Assembly: GCA_041652575.1 (NCBI GenBank)
Contig: JBAZHC010000010.1
Coordinates: 1-64,000, forward strand
DNA length: 64,000 nt
Source: Phycisphaerae bacterium
GTDB taxonomy: Bacteria; Planctomycetota; Phycisphaerae; Sedimentisphaerales; UBA12454
Direction of reading: 5' to 3'
Both the position numbers and the translations under genes were made by a program. Below the pieces are notes generated by a model. It was not told the origin of the DNA. It worked only from the letters and a program-made list of their open reading frames with translations, and did no database searches. Positions 23,040 to 32,018 of this stretch are shown here, one piece after another (positions within the stretch are counted from its first letter, which is position 1; each line of letters begins with the position of its first letter).

Positions 23040-23894
23040 ATGGAGCTAAATGACGATAAAAAAAGGATATTGAAAACTATCCTCGAAGGACTCTACAGCA
23101 AATATAACCATAAAAAATTCATACCGCCTGACCCGCTGCAATTTGCTTATCGGTATAAAGATAAAGCTGATATGGAAATCGCAGGTTTTTTAGCGGCTTT
23201 ATTCGCGTACGGGGCAGTGGAACAGATTGAAAAATTCGTTACCGTCCTTTTAGGAAAAATGGGGAAAAGCCCGGCTAAATTTATCAAAAATTTGTCGGCT
23301 AAAGATAAAAAACTCTTCGAGAATTTGAAATACCGCTTTAATACCAGTCAGGACATAATCATCATACTGGAAAGCCTGAAAAAAGTACTTGTCCGATACG
23401 GCAGTATAGAAAAACTTTTCCTTAAAGGCTATCACGACAACGATAAAAATATCATACCGGCGGCGACAAAATTCATTCAGACACTGGACGGGAAAAGCAG
23501 CAGAGGCCTGAAATTCCTGCTGGCTGAGCCGTCAAGCGGAGGGACAAGCAAAAGATTGTTTCTTTTTTTACGCTGGATGGTGCGAAACGACGCGGTTGAC
23601 GCGGGACTGTGGAAAAAAATCGACAAGGCAAAACTCGTCGTGCCGGTCGATGTGCATATGGGACGATTGAGCAAAATTATCGGCCTGCATAACAAAAAAA
23701 CCGTTAACCTTAAAACGGCGATTGAAATAACGGCCGGTTTCGCCCAAATCAGCCCAGAAGACCCCGTTAAATATGACTTTGCGCTTTGCAGAATAGGGAT
23801 TCTGGAGAATTGCACAGGCAAAAAGAATAAATACTGCCCGAACTGCGAATTGGCGGGATTCTGTAAAAAAAACTTTATTTTTAACCTGATTTAG
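23040..23894 (+). CDS. TIGR02757/DUF2400 family protein
   Basis: A 284-residue protein with the family layout: DPLQFAYRYKDKADMEIAGFLAALFAYGA near the N-terminus, FLFLRWMVRNDAVDAGLWK in the middle and VVPVDVHMGRL followed by a helix-hairpin-helix-like region. The end carries cysteines in CTGKKNKYCPNCELAGFC, resembling the Fe-S-type Cys cluster of HhH DNA glycosylases. Function in the family is not established; a DNA-related role is inferred from that C-terminus. Confidence 0.8.
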   Translation: MELNDDKKRILKTILEGLYSKYNHKKFIPPDPLQFAYRYKDKADMEIAGFLAALFAYGAVEQIEKFVTVLLGKMGKSPAKFIKNLSAKDKKLFENLKYRFNTSQDIIIILESLKKVLVRYGSIEKLFLKGYHDNDKNIIPAATKFIQTLDGKSSRGLKFLLAEPSSGGTSKRLFLFLRWMVRNDAVDAGLWKKIDKAKLVVPVDVHMGRLSKIIGLHNKKTVNLKTAIEITAGFAQISPEDPVKYDFALCRIGILENCTGKKNKYCPNCELAGFCKKNFIFNLI

Positions 23895-23938
23895 TGTAAA
23901 ATAGTGATGTAACCAAATTTTGAGAAAAAGGCTTAAAA

Positions 23939-24580
23939 ATGAAACAGAAATTATTTGCCGGTATTATAATACTATTATTTTTCACATTGGCTGACGCATT
24001 TTCGGCGCCTGAGCCTGCGGTCGTGCCGGGGGAAAATCAGTGGACTTTGAACGTTGTATTCACCCAGCCGCAACAGATAACCGTCCGGATTCCCGGCGAG
24101 AGAAAACCGCAGAGGTTCTGGTATATTATCATAACAGTTACCAATACATCCAAGATGGACGCGTCTTTCTATCCGGGCTGCGAACTGGTGACGGATACTT
24201 TTCAGATAATACCGGCTTATACAAACACAAGAAATGTCGTGTTCGATAAAATCAAGAGCCGATATAAAAAGAGATATCCATTCCTCGAATCACTCGAATC
24301 GGCAGACAATAAAATACTACAGGGGCAGGACAACACAAAAGACCTTGCGATAATCTGGCCGGACTTCGAGGCAAAGGCGAAAAATATATCGCTGTACATA
24401 GCCGGGCTGAGCAATGAAACGGCAGCCGTTAAACACCCAACCAAAAAAGACGCTAACGGAGTGCCTGAAAAAATCTATCTTAGAAAAGCACTCGAACTGC
24501 AGTATTCAATCAGCGGTGACCCAACCCTTCGAAATAATACCAAGCTTGTCTATAAGAACAAGAATTGGGTAATGAGATAG
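23939..24580 (+). CDS. Secreted conserved hypothetical protein
   Basis: A 213-residue protein with a signal peptide (residues 1-22, ending DAFSA). The mature part is beta-rich: QITVRIPGERKPQRFWYII, ITVTNTSKMDASFYPGCELV, then ILQGQDNTKDLAIIWPDF and LYIAGLSNET. The pattern suggests a periplasmic immunoglobulin-like beta protein. I know similar hypothetical proteins from Planctomycetota but no function. It follows the TIGR02757 gene by 44 bases on the same strand. Confidence 0.7.
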   Translation: MKQKLFAGIIILLFFTLADAFSAPEPAVVPGENQWTLNVVFTQPQQITVRIPGERKPQRFWYIIITVTNTSKMDASFYPGCELVTDTFQIIPAYTNTRNVVFDKIKSRYKKRYPFLESLESADNKILQGQDNTKDLAIIWPDFEAKAKNISLYIAGLSNETAAVKHPTKKDANGVPEKIYLRKALELQYSISGDPTLRNNTKLVYKNKNWVMR

Positions 24581-24676
24581 AAAAACCGTCAAACGGTTGC
24601 GGCTGCGAGACTCGTTTCGGTTACGTCAATCGGAAGTCGTATTCAATATGCGACCACATCACAGTTATAAGGCAAA

Positions 24677-25873
24677 CTAAATTGATGAAATCTGACTGCA
24701 ACGGGGACATTTAACCTGAGCGGCTTTGTAATTGGGCGGGATTTTCATTTTCAGGCCGCAGGGACAATTCACGAAACTAAAGCCGGCAGTTTTCTGCATT
24801 ATGTCGCCAATATCCCGAGTCTGCTTTTTAAAGTCCACCGATTTTTGCCAGTCGGCGGAGCGAATCTGAACAGATTCATCCTTAAGAGCAGACGAAGGTA
24901 TCGGGGTAGTGTGTTTTGTCGCAGTCTTAAAGGCATTGGAATAATCGGTAAACGAGGCCCCTGCCATGCCGCGAAGTATTTTAATCCGCTCGGAAATCGG
25001 CGGATGAGTGCTGGTCAAATCAGACAGCTTCATGCCCTTTTGCTGCAAAGGATTGACAATGTACATCGGGGCGGTAACTTTGTTGCCGACAGAAAGAGGA
25101 GTTGTATTCTGGGAAATTTTTTCGAGGGCACCTGCCAGGCCTTCAGGATAACGGGTAAGTCTGGCAGAGCCGGCGTCGGCAAGATACTCCCTGCTTCTGG
25201 ACAGAGAAAAATATAAAAGCGTGGCCATAATCGGGGCGAGAACGGCAGCGATAATCGCGATTATCATCATAAGTGCCTGAGCCTGACCGCCGCCTTTGTT
25301 TCTCGAGGAATAACGCCTGCCCATCGAACTGTAAAACATACTGCGAAGGAAAATTTCAGAAATTAAAGTTATCGCGCCGAGCATAACGCCCGCAATCGTT
25401 ACAAATAATATATCACGATGCAGAATGTGACTCATCTCGTGGCCGATGACGCCCTGAAGCTCGTCACGGTTAAGCCTGCCAAGAAGGCCCGCTGTAACGG
25501 CCAGCGACGCAGTTTGCGGACTTCTGCCTGTGGCAAAGGCGTTGGGAGCGGGGTCATTGATTATGTAAATCTTCGGCATAGGCAACTGGGCGGCAATCGC
25601 CATTTCCTCGACCACGTTGAAAAGCTGAGGATGGACACTCTTTGTGACGGGGGTCGCTTTGCTTGCGGCAAGAAAAATCGCATCGCCGCCGGCGAAGCTG
25701 ACCATCGCCAGAATCATCCAGATAATCAGCGCGACGACCAGACCGACAAAGCCTGCCATCGGGTCGGGCGAAACGGATAATCCTATTATCCAGCCCAAAA
25801 GGCCCAAAACCGCCGCCATCAAAACAAGCAGCAGTATCGAATTACGTTTATTTGCTCTTATCTGTTCCCACAT
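24677..25873 (-). CDS. htpX: HtpX-like M48 zinc metalloprotease
   Basis: A 398-residue membrane protease with two N-terminal transmembrane segments (about 12-32 and 42-62), the zinc site HEMSH (145-149) within VIGHEMSHILHRD, further hydrophobic segments and the third-ligand region SREYLADAGSARL. HtpX degrades misfolded membrane proteins. Beyond the usual length it carries a C-terminal zinc-ribbon-like tail with CPCG and CPRC pairs. It is 42 bases downstream of lemA, a common pairing; a hairpin repeat fills that gap. Confidence 0.85.
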   Translation of the reverse strand: MWEQIRANKRNSILLLVLMAAVLGLLGWIIGLSVSPDPMAGFVGLVVALIIWMILAMVSFAGGDAIFLAASKATPVTKSVHPQLFNVVEEMAIAAQLPMPKIYIINDPAPNAFATGRSPQTASLAVTAGLLGRLNRDELQGVIGHEMSHILHRDILFVTIAGVMLGAITLISEIFLRSMFYSSMGRRYSSRNKGGGQAQALMMIIAIIAAVLAPIMATLLYFSLSRSREYLADAGSARLTRYPEGLAGALEKISQNTTPLSVGNKVTAPMYIVNPLQQKGMKLSDLTSTHPPISERIKILRGMAGASFTDYSNAFKTATKHTTPIPSSALKDESVQIRSADWQKSVDFKKQTRDIGDIMQKTAGFSFVNCPCGLKMKIPPNYKAAQVKCPRCSQISSI

Positions 25874-25889
25874 AGAAAAACCAGAAAAA

Positions 25890-25913
25890 CCCCCGGTAAA
25901 ACCGGGGGCTAAA
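25890..25913 (+). repeat. Hairpin repeat between lemA and htpX
   Basis: Perfect CCCCCGGT/ACCGGGGG stem (25890-25897, 25901-25908) with an AAA loop, then CTAAA. Same family as 2100-2126 and 7646-7673. It could attenuate transcription from lemA into htpX. Confidence 0.75.
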
Positions 25914-25915
25914 TA

Positions 25916-26476
25916 TTAAAAACTAACTTTAGGGACGGCTTTTTCGGCGGCGTCTTCGATTTCAAAGAAGTCGCGTTTGGCGAAATTAAACATTCCCGCA
26001 ACGACATTCGAGGGGAACATCTGGATTTTGTTATTGTAGAACAAAACCTGGTCGTTATAAGCCTGACGCGAAAAGGCGATTTTGTTTTCCGTGCTGGAAA
26101 GCTCTTCCTGCAAGGCAAGAAAATTCTGGTTGGCCTTTAAATCAGGATAAGCCTCGACCGTCAAAAGGAATTTGCTCAGCGCCTTGCCAAGAACACCTTC
26201 GGCTTTGGCGGATTCGGCAACGCCTTTTGCGCCCATCGCCTGGCTGCGGGCGTTGGTAACAGCTTCAAGCGTTCCGCGCTCGTGCTGCATATAGCCCTTT
26301 GCCGTCTCAATAAGATTAGGTATCAGGTCGTGCCTTCTCTTGAGCTGAACGTCAATCTGCGACCATGCATTGGCAACCTGATTGCGAAGAGAGACAAGAG
26401 AATTGTAAATGCCAATTACAAACATAATAAACAAAACAACTATTACGAGCAGAACAATTAAAATTCCCATAACCAC
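25916..26476 (-). CDS. lemA: LemA family protein
   Basis: A 186-residue protein with one N-terminal transmembrane helix (residues 3-24) and a LemA coiled-coil domain: IYNSLVSLRNQVANAWSQID, QLKRRHDLIPNLIETAKGY, and FPSNVVAGMFNF near the end. The function of LemA is poorly defined; it is an envelope protein often encoded with HtpX or TPM-domain proteins. Co-oriented with htpX downstream. Confidence 0.9.
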   Translation of the reverse strand: MVMGILIVLLVIVVLFIMFVIGIYNSLVSLRNQVANAWSQIDVQLKRRHDLIPNLIETAKGYMQHERGTLEAVTNARSQAMGAKGVAESAKAEGVLGKALSKFLLTVEAYPDLKANQNFLALQEELSSTENKIAFSRQAYNDQVLFYNNKIQMFPSNVVAGMFNFAKRDFFEIEDAAEKAVPKVSF

Positions 26477-26488
26477 CCTTTCGAAAAT

Positions 26489-27571
26489 TTACTGAACCGA
26501 AAATTTATACGCTGTCAACTGACTAAAAGTTTCGCCCGGCCTTAAAAGCACCGATGGGAAATAAAGCCTGTTCGGCGAATCGGGGAAATGCTGAGTTTCA
26601 AGACAGAAACCATAATACTTATTATATACGCTGCCGTTTTCGCCCTTTATGCCATTGAGAAAATTACCGGTATATAACTGCATTGCCGGCTGCGAGGTGA
26701 AAACCTCCATAACCCTGCCGCTTGCCGGCTCTGTTACCCGGGCGGCGAGTACAAACTGGCCGGCGGAATCCCTGTTCAAAACATAATTATTATCGTAACC
26801 GCCAACTTTCTCAATCCTGCTTCCAATCGCCATTGGATGTCTGAAATCAAGGTCGGTGCCTTCGACCTTTCTGATTTCGCCTGTCGGGGTACAGTTGCCG
26901 TCCGCAGGCGTGTAAAAATCGGCGTTTATCATCAATTCATGAGCGAGAATATCGCCGGTGCCCTGACCTGCGAGATTAAAATAGCTGTGGTTGGTAAGGT
27001 TAATTACCGTTTTTTTGTCGGTGGTTGCTTTATAACTTATTCTCAATTCATTGTTATTTGTCAAAGTATAAGTAACCGTAACATCGAGATTGCCGGGATA
27101 GTTCTGGTCGCCGGCGGGACTTAAATATTTGAAGACCACGCCGGAATACTTATCAGTTTTAATCTTTTTGCCATTCCAGATGACCCTGTTAAAGCCTTTG
27201 ATGCCGCCGTGAAGATGGTTTGGGCCGTTGTTAACAGCAAGTGTGTATTCCTTGTTGTAGAGTTTGAATTTACCATTCGCTATACGATTGGCGTATCGGC
27301 CGACTACGCAGCCGAAATAATTCGTATCTTTCATATATTCGGCGGGACTATCGAAACCGAGAACAACATCTGCGAATTTGCCGTTTTTGTCGGGCACTTT
27401 AAGCGAAACAAGCGTCGCTCCCAGTGAGATAAACTTCGCTTCCATACCGTTTTTGTTTTTCAGGGTAAACGATTCCACGCTGGATTTTTTGTCCGCCTTT
27501 GCGAATGCACCCGCCGAAGCGAGTGCAAGCAGTAAAATAAAACAGTATCTAATTCTTATTTTTTCCCACAT
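26489..27571 (-). CDS. galM: Exported aldose 1-epimerase
   Basis: A 360-residue galactose mutarotase-like protein with a signal peptide (MWEKIRIRYCFILLLALASAGAFAKA, cut in two here by its charged start). Family segments are GRYANRIANGKF, NGPNHLHGGIKGFNR (catalytic His), NLTNHSYFNLAG (second His) and FCLETQHFPDSPN with the catalytic Glu. It interconverts alpha and beta anomers of hexoses, here probably outside the cytoplasm. It is followed upstream by a paralogue without signal peptide, which suggests a duplication with split location. Confidence 0.88.
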   Translation of the reverse strand: MWEKIRIRYCFILLLALASAGAFAKADKKSSVESFTLKNKNGMEAKFISLGATLVSLKVPDKNGKFADVVLGFDSPAEYMKDTNYFGCVVGRYANRIANGKFKLYNKEYTLAVNNGPNHLHGGIKGFNRVIWNGKKIKTDKYSGVVFKYLSPAGDQNYPGNLDVTVTYTLTNNNELRISYKATTDKKTVINLTNHSYFNLAGQGTGDILAHELMINADFYTPADGNCTPTGEIRKVEGTDLDFRHPMAIGSRIEKVGGYDNNYVLNRDSAGQFVLAARVTEPASGRVMEVFTSQPAMQLYTGNFLNGIKGENGSVYNKYYGFCLETQHFPDSPNRLYFPSVLLRPGETFSQLTAYKFSVQ

Positions 27572-27585
27572 AATTATCTCCCTTT

Positions 27586-28626
27586 TTAAATCGTACTAAA
27601 CTTATGAACAACAAGATGCCTGTAAACCTGTTTCGGCTCAAGCGTCACAGAAGGAAAATCGGGATGATTGGGCGAATCAGGATAATGCTGCGTCTCAAGA
27701 CAAAAAGCTCCGTGCTTTTTGTACAGTGCGCCGGCCTTGCCCGTTACGTCATTAATAAAGTTGCCCGTATAAAATTGAACCGCAGGTTCAGTAGTGAAAA
27801 CTTCCATCACCCTGCCGCTTTGAGGTTCTACGACTTTTGCAGCGAGTGAAAGCTCGGCCGGCGATGATTTATTCAGGATATAATTAAAATCGTATCCAAT
27901 TCCGAATTTGCCGATATTTTCGCCAATCGGCTTCGACACGGTAAGGTCAAGCTCGGTATCTTTGACGGATTTAATTTTGCCGGTAGGAATGTAGCCGCTG
28001 TCGACAACTGTGGTTTTGTCGGCGTTTATTTGTATGCGATGCGAAAGGATATCGCCTTTATCGTGGCCTGCAAGATTGAAATAGCTGTGGTTGGTAAGAT
28101 TAACAATAGTCTTTTTATCAGTTACGGCCTGGTAGCTGATTTTCAGTTCGTTATCATCCGTAAGGGTATAAGTAACGGTAACATCGAGATTGCCTGGGTA
28201 GCCCTGCTCGCCATCGGGGCTTAAATATTTGAATATAACTCCGCAGCCGTCGCTGTCTTCGAATGGTTCGGCATGCCAAGGCGCCCTGTTGAAACCTTTA
28301 ATTCCGCCGTGAAGGTGGTTTTTGCCGTTATTTGTAATCAGTTTATATTCTTTGCCGTCGAGGGTAAATTTGGCATTTGCAATCCGATTTGCGAAGCGTC
28401 CGACAGTGCAGCCGAAAAAACATTTGTCGTTCATATACCCGTCAAGGTCGTCATAGCCAAGAACGATATCGGCGAATTTGCCGTTTTTGTCGGGCACTTT
28501 AAGCGAAACAAGCGTCGCTCCAAATGAAATCAGCCCGGCCTCAATGCCTGCCCTGTTTTTTAAAACAAAAAATTCGATGTCTTTATTATGGCTCAGCTTT
28601 CCGAAAGTACCTTTTTCAATCACCAT
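27586..28626 (-). CDS. galM: Cytoplasmic aldose 1-epimerase
   Basis: A 346-residue paralogue of the neighbouring exported epimerase, without signal peptide. The same catalytic blocks are present: GRFANRIANAKF, GKNHLHGGIKGFNR, NLTNHSYFNLAGHD and FCLETQHYPDSPN. A 50-bp stretch (28472-28521) is identical to 27372-27421 in the other copy. It overlaps the upstream zinc-ribbon gene by 11 bases. Confidence 0.88.
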   Translation of the reverse strand: MVIEKGTFGKLSHNKDIEFFVLKNRAGIEAGLISFGATLVSLKVPDKNGKFADIVLGYDDLDGYMNDKCFFGCTVGRFANRIANAKFTLDGKEYKLITNNGKNHLHGGIKGFNRAPWHAEPFEDSDGCGVIFKYLSPDGEQGYPGNLDVTVTYTLTDDNELKISYQAVTDKKTIVNLTNHSYFNLAGHDKGDILSHRIQINADKTTVVDSGYIPTGKIKSVKDTELDLTVSKPIGENIGKFGIGYDFNYILNKSSPAELSLAAKVVEPQSGRVMEVFTTEPAVQFYTGNFINDVTGKAGALYKKHGAFCLETQHYPDSPNHPDFPSVTLEPKQVYRHLVVHKFSTI

Positions 28627-29026
28627 TTTTCGCCTCGCTTTTATTTTTACCGAATATTTCCGTCAGAAGTTTAATAACTTTCCTGTCTTTGTCCAAACAT
28701 CCTCTTGCGAGCACCCGGGGCAACTCGCCTTTATCAAACCACAGGCCGTGGCCATTTGCGCAACGGTCGATAACAACAGGCTCATCGCCACCGACCTGGA
28801 TTTTATGCATCTTTTTAAGACATATCGGGCATGGACGAGACTGTTCCTTTGAGGATTTTACCTGTTCAAAGGAATCGATAAACAAACGGCTCTGCCGCTG
28901 GTCTTCAAACAGCAGCTCAAGCTCACTGGCATCAAGCCAGATACCGCCGCAGTTCTGGCAGTAATCTGTTTCGACCCGGTCAAGCTCCAATATAATCATC
29001 GGATTTTTACAGGCCGGACAATCCAT
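28616..29026 (-). CDS. Two-domain TFIIB-type zinc-ribbon protein
   Basis: A 136-residue protein with two zf-TFIIB modules: CPACKNPM...YCQNCGGIWLDASELE at the N-terminus and CPICLKKM...DRCANGHGLWFDKGEL in the second half, each with paired cysteines (the second pair has a Cys and His). The WLD/WFDKGEL tails are the family mark. Function is unknown in general. It overlaps the downstream epimerase by 11 bases. Confidence 0.85.
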   Translation of the reverse strand: MDCPACKNPMIILELDRVETDYCQNCGGIWLDASELELLFEDQRQSRLFIDSFEQVKSSKEQSRPCPICLKKMHKIQVGGDEPVVIDRCANGHGLWFDKGELPRVLARGCLDKDRKVIKLLTEIFGKNKSEAKNGD

Positions 29027-29029
29027 TTA

Positions 29030-29117
29030 CCCCCACACCAATATAAAAGTTTTTGAAAATTTGGTTTCCACTTTTTACGCTCTAATATTTTCCCCAACCA
29101 GAATATTGGTGTGGGGG
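29030..29117. repeat. Long inverted repeat with 15-bp perfect arms
   Basis: CCCCCACACCAATAT (29030-29044) and ATATTGGTGTGGGGG (29103-29117) enclose 58 bases and fill the whole gap between the corA-like and zinc-ribbon genes. The CCCCC...GGGGGCTTA ends match the hairpin family; the loop is far longer than in other copies. Confidence 0.75.
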
Positions 29118-29118
29118 C

Positions 29119-30036
29119 TTACCACCTTTTGCGCCACCATAGCATACCCACTGTTATCGCCGGCAAAAACGCCAGCAGGAAAATTATCCAGAAAGAGGCC
29201 GGGGCATCGTGTTTGAAAGGCAAAATAACGTTCATCGAAAAAACGCTCACCACAAGGGTGGGCAGCATAATAACAATCGTCAGAATCGTCAGCGCCTTAA
29301 TGCGAATATTAAGATTGTTGCTGATAATCGAAGCACGTGCATCCATCATACTCGAAAGCACCTGAGAAAATATCTCAGTCTGGGCAAGACACTGATTGTT
29401 CTCAATCGACATATCGTCGAGAAATTCGAGATTTTCCTGCGAAAGACCTATCCTGGCCGAATAAGTTTTGAGCCTGCTGATAAGCACGGCATTGGAATGT
29501 ATGGCGTTAAGATAATAAACCAGACTCTTTTCAAGCGTAAACATATTCAACAGGTATTTATTTTCCATGGCGACGTTTACCTGCTGCTCAAGCTCGTTGG
29601 AGATTCTGTTGATACCCCTAAGATGCTCGACAAAATGTAAAATGGCACGAAAGATAAGCTTCAGCGACAGGTCGAGAATCGAAGTAACCCTGTTGAATAT
29701 CTTGCCGTCAAATAACGGCATATCATCAGCAATCACAATCACAAGACGGTCGGTGAAAATAAACACGCCGACAGAAAGAGCCTTAAACAAAAACTCATCC
29801 TCAGGAGCATAATGTTTGGGCCGTTTAAGAATCATCGCGATATGCTCCGGCTCGAACTCAAGACGGCTCGGCTCATCAGGGTCAAGAGAAGAACTAAGAG
29901 TGTGCTCGTCAATCTTGAGATGGTCGACCAGATGCTTTCGCTCGTTTTCATCCGGAGCGATATAAACAAATATAGCGGCGTCATTATTGGCACACTCAAC
30001 CAGTTTTCCGTTGGTTATCTGCAGGTTTCTTAACAT
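29119..30036 (-). CDS. CorA-like Mg2+/Co2+ transporter with SMN motif
   Basis: A 305-residue CorA-family protein: a cytoplasmic N-terminal domain, a long helix, and two C-terminal transmembrane segments (about 245-265 and 280-300). The pore motif, GMN in nearly all CorA proteins, reads S267-M-N in TLVVSVFSMNVILPF. The motif glycine matters for ion selection in characterised members, so transport properties may differ. A basic tail (WWRKRW) ends the protein as in CorA. Confidence 0.8.
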   Translation of the reverse strand: MLRNLQITNGKLVECANNDAAIFVYIAPDENERKHLVDHLKIDEHTLSSSLDPDEPSRLEFEPEHIAMILKRPKHYAPEDEFLFKALSVGVFIFTDRLVIVIADDMPLFDGKIFNRVTSILDLSLKLIFRAILHFVEHLRGINRISNELEQQVNVAMENKYLLNMFTLEKSLVYYLNAIHSNAVLISRLKTYSARIGLSQENLEFLDDMSIENNQCLAQTEIFSQVLSSMMDARASIISNNLNIRIKALTILTIVIMLPTLVVSVFSMNVILPFKHDAPASFWIIFLLAFLPAITVGMLWWRKRW

Positions 30037-30209
30037 ACGAGTACTCCAAATATATTTACGATTGCGTCAATTCTAACAACCACTACTCCGATGAGAAAGC
30101 AAAAAATATCGGTTTGGGCGGCTAATTCCGAATAGCCGGCTAAATCTTTTGACATTTTCGGGGTGCGTTTCTACAATTGTACGGATATTCAGGAACGAAA
30201 GGACTAAAA

Positions 30210-31238
30210 ATGGACCCAATGGAAAACTCTTACCTGTCAAACCAGCCGCCCCGGCCCGCATCGAGAGGAACCGGCTGGAAGATATTCTTCGGTATCATCC
30301 TGGGCCTGTCAATAATAGCAAATTTTGTCCTTTTTCTGGCCCTTATTGTTGTGGGCTCCCAGCTGCTGACAGGGACGAATTTGAGCGACTCTGTTGTTGA
30401 AAAAGTAATCGAGGACAGCTCGTCCAACAATAAAATTGCGGTCATTAAAATAGAAGGCATAATCAATACTGAACTTGCGGACCTGGCATCAAGCCAGATT
30501 AAGGCCGCTAAAAAGGATAAAAACGTCAAGGCGGTAATATTCAAAACCATTACGCCCGGCGGAGGAATCTCGGCAAGCGACCGGATATACGATGAAATAA
30601 CCCGATTCAGAGCCGAAACGGGCAAGCCTGTCATCGCGTTTATGCAGACAATCGCCACATCGGGCGGCTTTTATACCTCGTCGGCCTGCGATAAAATTAT
30701 CGCCGAACCGACCGCAATCACAGGCTCAATCGGCGTGATAATGGGACATTTCGTCCTTCAGGATTTGTTCGAACAGAAATTGGGCATAAAACCGGTAGTT
30801 ATTAAGTCCGGCCCGAAAAAAGACTGGCCGACAAGTTTCGAGCCTGTAACCGAAGAACAAACGGCATACCTTAATGAAACACTTATCATACCGGCTTATG
30901 AAAGGTTTCTCGGAGTTGTGATAAAAAGCAGAAAAGACAAGCTGACCGAGCCGCAGATACGGGCTTTGGCCGACGGCAGCGTTTATAACGCACAGCAGGC
31001 TCTCGATAACAAACTAATCGACGAAATCGGCTATATGCCCGAAGCGATAGCGGAGGCAAAAAAACTGGCAAATATTGCCGATGCCAAAGTCGTGGAATAT
31101 AACAAGACTTTTTCACTGGAAGACTGGCTGGGAGGAAAAACAGGGGTAAAATCATTCCTGCATCTTAACCGCGATACGATATATGAACTTACGACACCGC
31201 AGTTGATGTATCTTTGGGACGGGGGGTTGAGCTTTTAA
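30210..31238 (+). CDS. sppA: Signal peptide peptidase SppA, 36-kDa type
   Basis: About 342 residues from the ATG at 30210, which has AAAGGA upstream; the frame opens 11 codons earlier. One transmembrane helix (about 20-45) anchors a periplasmic protease domain. Typical blocks are KAVIFKTITPGGGISASDRIYDEI, the nucleophile Ser in IATSGGFYTSSACDKI, TGSIGVIMGHF, and the lysine region KSGPKKDWPTSFEP for the Ser-Lys dyad. It degrades cleaved signal peptides in the membrane. Confidence 0.88.
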   Translation: MDPMENSYLSNQPPRPASRGTGWKIFFGIILGLSIIANFVLFLALIVVGSQLLTGTNLSDSVVEKVIEDSSSNNKIAVIKIEGIINTELADLASSQIKAAKKDKNVKAVIFKTITPGGGISASDRIYDEITRFRAETGKPVIAFMQTIATSGGFYTSSACDKIIAEPTAITGSIGVIMGHFVLQDLFEQKLGIKPVVIKSGPKKDWPTSFEPVTEEQTAYLNETLIIPAYERFLGVVIKSRKDKLTEPQIRALADGSVYNAQQALDNKLIDEIGYMPEAIAEAKKLANIADAKVVEYNKTFSLEDWLGGKTGVKSFLHLNRDTIYELTTPQLMYLWDGGLSF

Positions 31239-31297
31239 CTTTATTTTAACCCCCTGTTTCCAACGAAACAGATAATTTGCCAGGTCGTGGCGTCTAT

Positions 31298-31984
31298 TTA
31301 TTTCTTTTTTTTGCCTGCCGAGAAAAATCCTGCCATAATGAAAAACGCAACAGTCGCAGGCTCAGGAATAGCGAATTCAGATGAAGCTACAGTCACATTA
31401 TCCAGTCCCCAGCTTTCATCGCAGACATCCTGAAGTCCCAATCCTGCAAAGCTGAGCGTTAACGAATTGGCAGAATGAGTAAAAGTAAAGCTGAGATTGT
31501 AAACAGAATCGCCATAGAATTCATAACCGAGCGTGTTTGTTTCCGCCGCTCCTGTTTGTGCCGGATATTCCTGCGAACTGGAATAAGAGGCCGGATAAGA
31601 CTGCATATGACCGTCCTGGGCGGTATTACTAAATGTAGTATTCAATAATTCAGGACCATCGACCACACTAAGCTGCCAAACATCAGGGCCCCAATCGGCG
31701 CCGGTGCCGTCCCATGACTGAATTACAAACAAATCAAAGGACAATGTAACAGACTGGTGGGCGGGCAGATTATCGAGAGATAAAGTAACAAAGTCGTTAC
31801 CGCCAAATTGTCCGAGGAAAGTCCTGCTCCCGGCAGGAGTTATATCTACCGATATATTCGACCACTCCGAACCGACAACCGACTCAAAGTCATTTGAATA
31901 AACAACGCCCGCGTGAGTTGTACGAACTGAAGTCAATATGCCAACCAATAAAGCGGCTGCCAACCAAAATGTAATTTTGCTCAT
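31298..31984 (-). CDS. PEP-CTERM sorting-domain protein
   Basis: About 228 residues from the ATG at 31984, preceded by GGGGG at a good distance; the upstream in-frame extension is not needed. A signal peptide (LAAALLVGILTSVRTTHA) and a C-terminal PEP-CTERM signal (IPEPATVAFFIMAGFFSAGKKKK) are clear. The body is beta-rich (ADWGPDVWQLSVVDG, VYNLSFTFTHSANSLTLSF), similar to jelly-roll extracellular domains. Exosortase would process the tail for surface display; no exosortase gene is in the window. Confidence 0.85.
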   Translation of the reverse strand: MSKITFWLAAALLVGILTSVRTTHAGVVYSNDFESVVGSEWSNISVDITPAGSRTFLGQFGGNDFVTLSLDNLPAHQSVTLSFDLFVIQSWDGTGADWGPDVWQLSVVDGPELLNTTFSNTAQDGHMQSYPASYSSSQEYPAQTGAAETNTLGYEFYGDSVYNLSFTFTHSANSLTLSFAGLGLQDVCDESWGLDNVTVASSEFAIPEPATVAFFIMAGFFSAGKKKK

Positions 31985-32018
31985 TTTAATTCCCCCATAT
32001 TTTTTATTCTTTGTTTTA

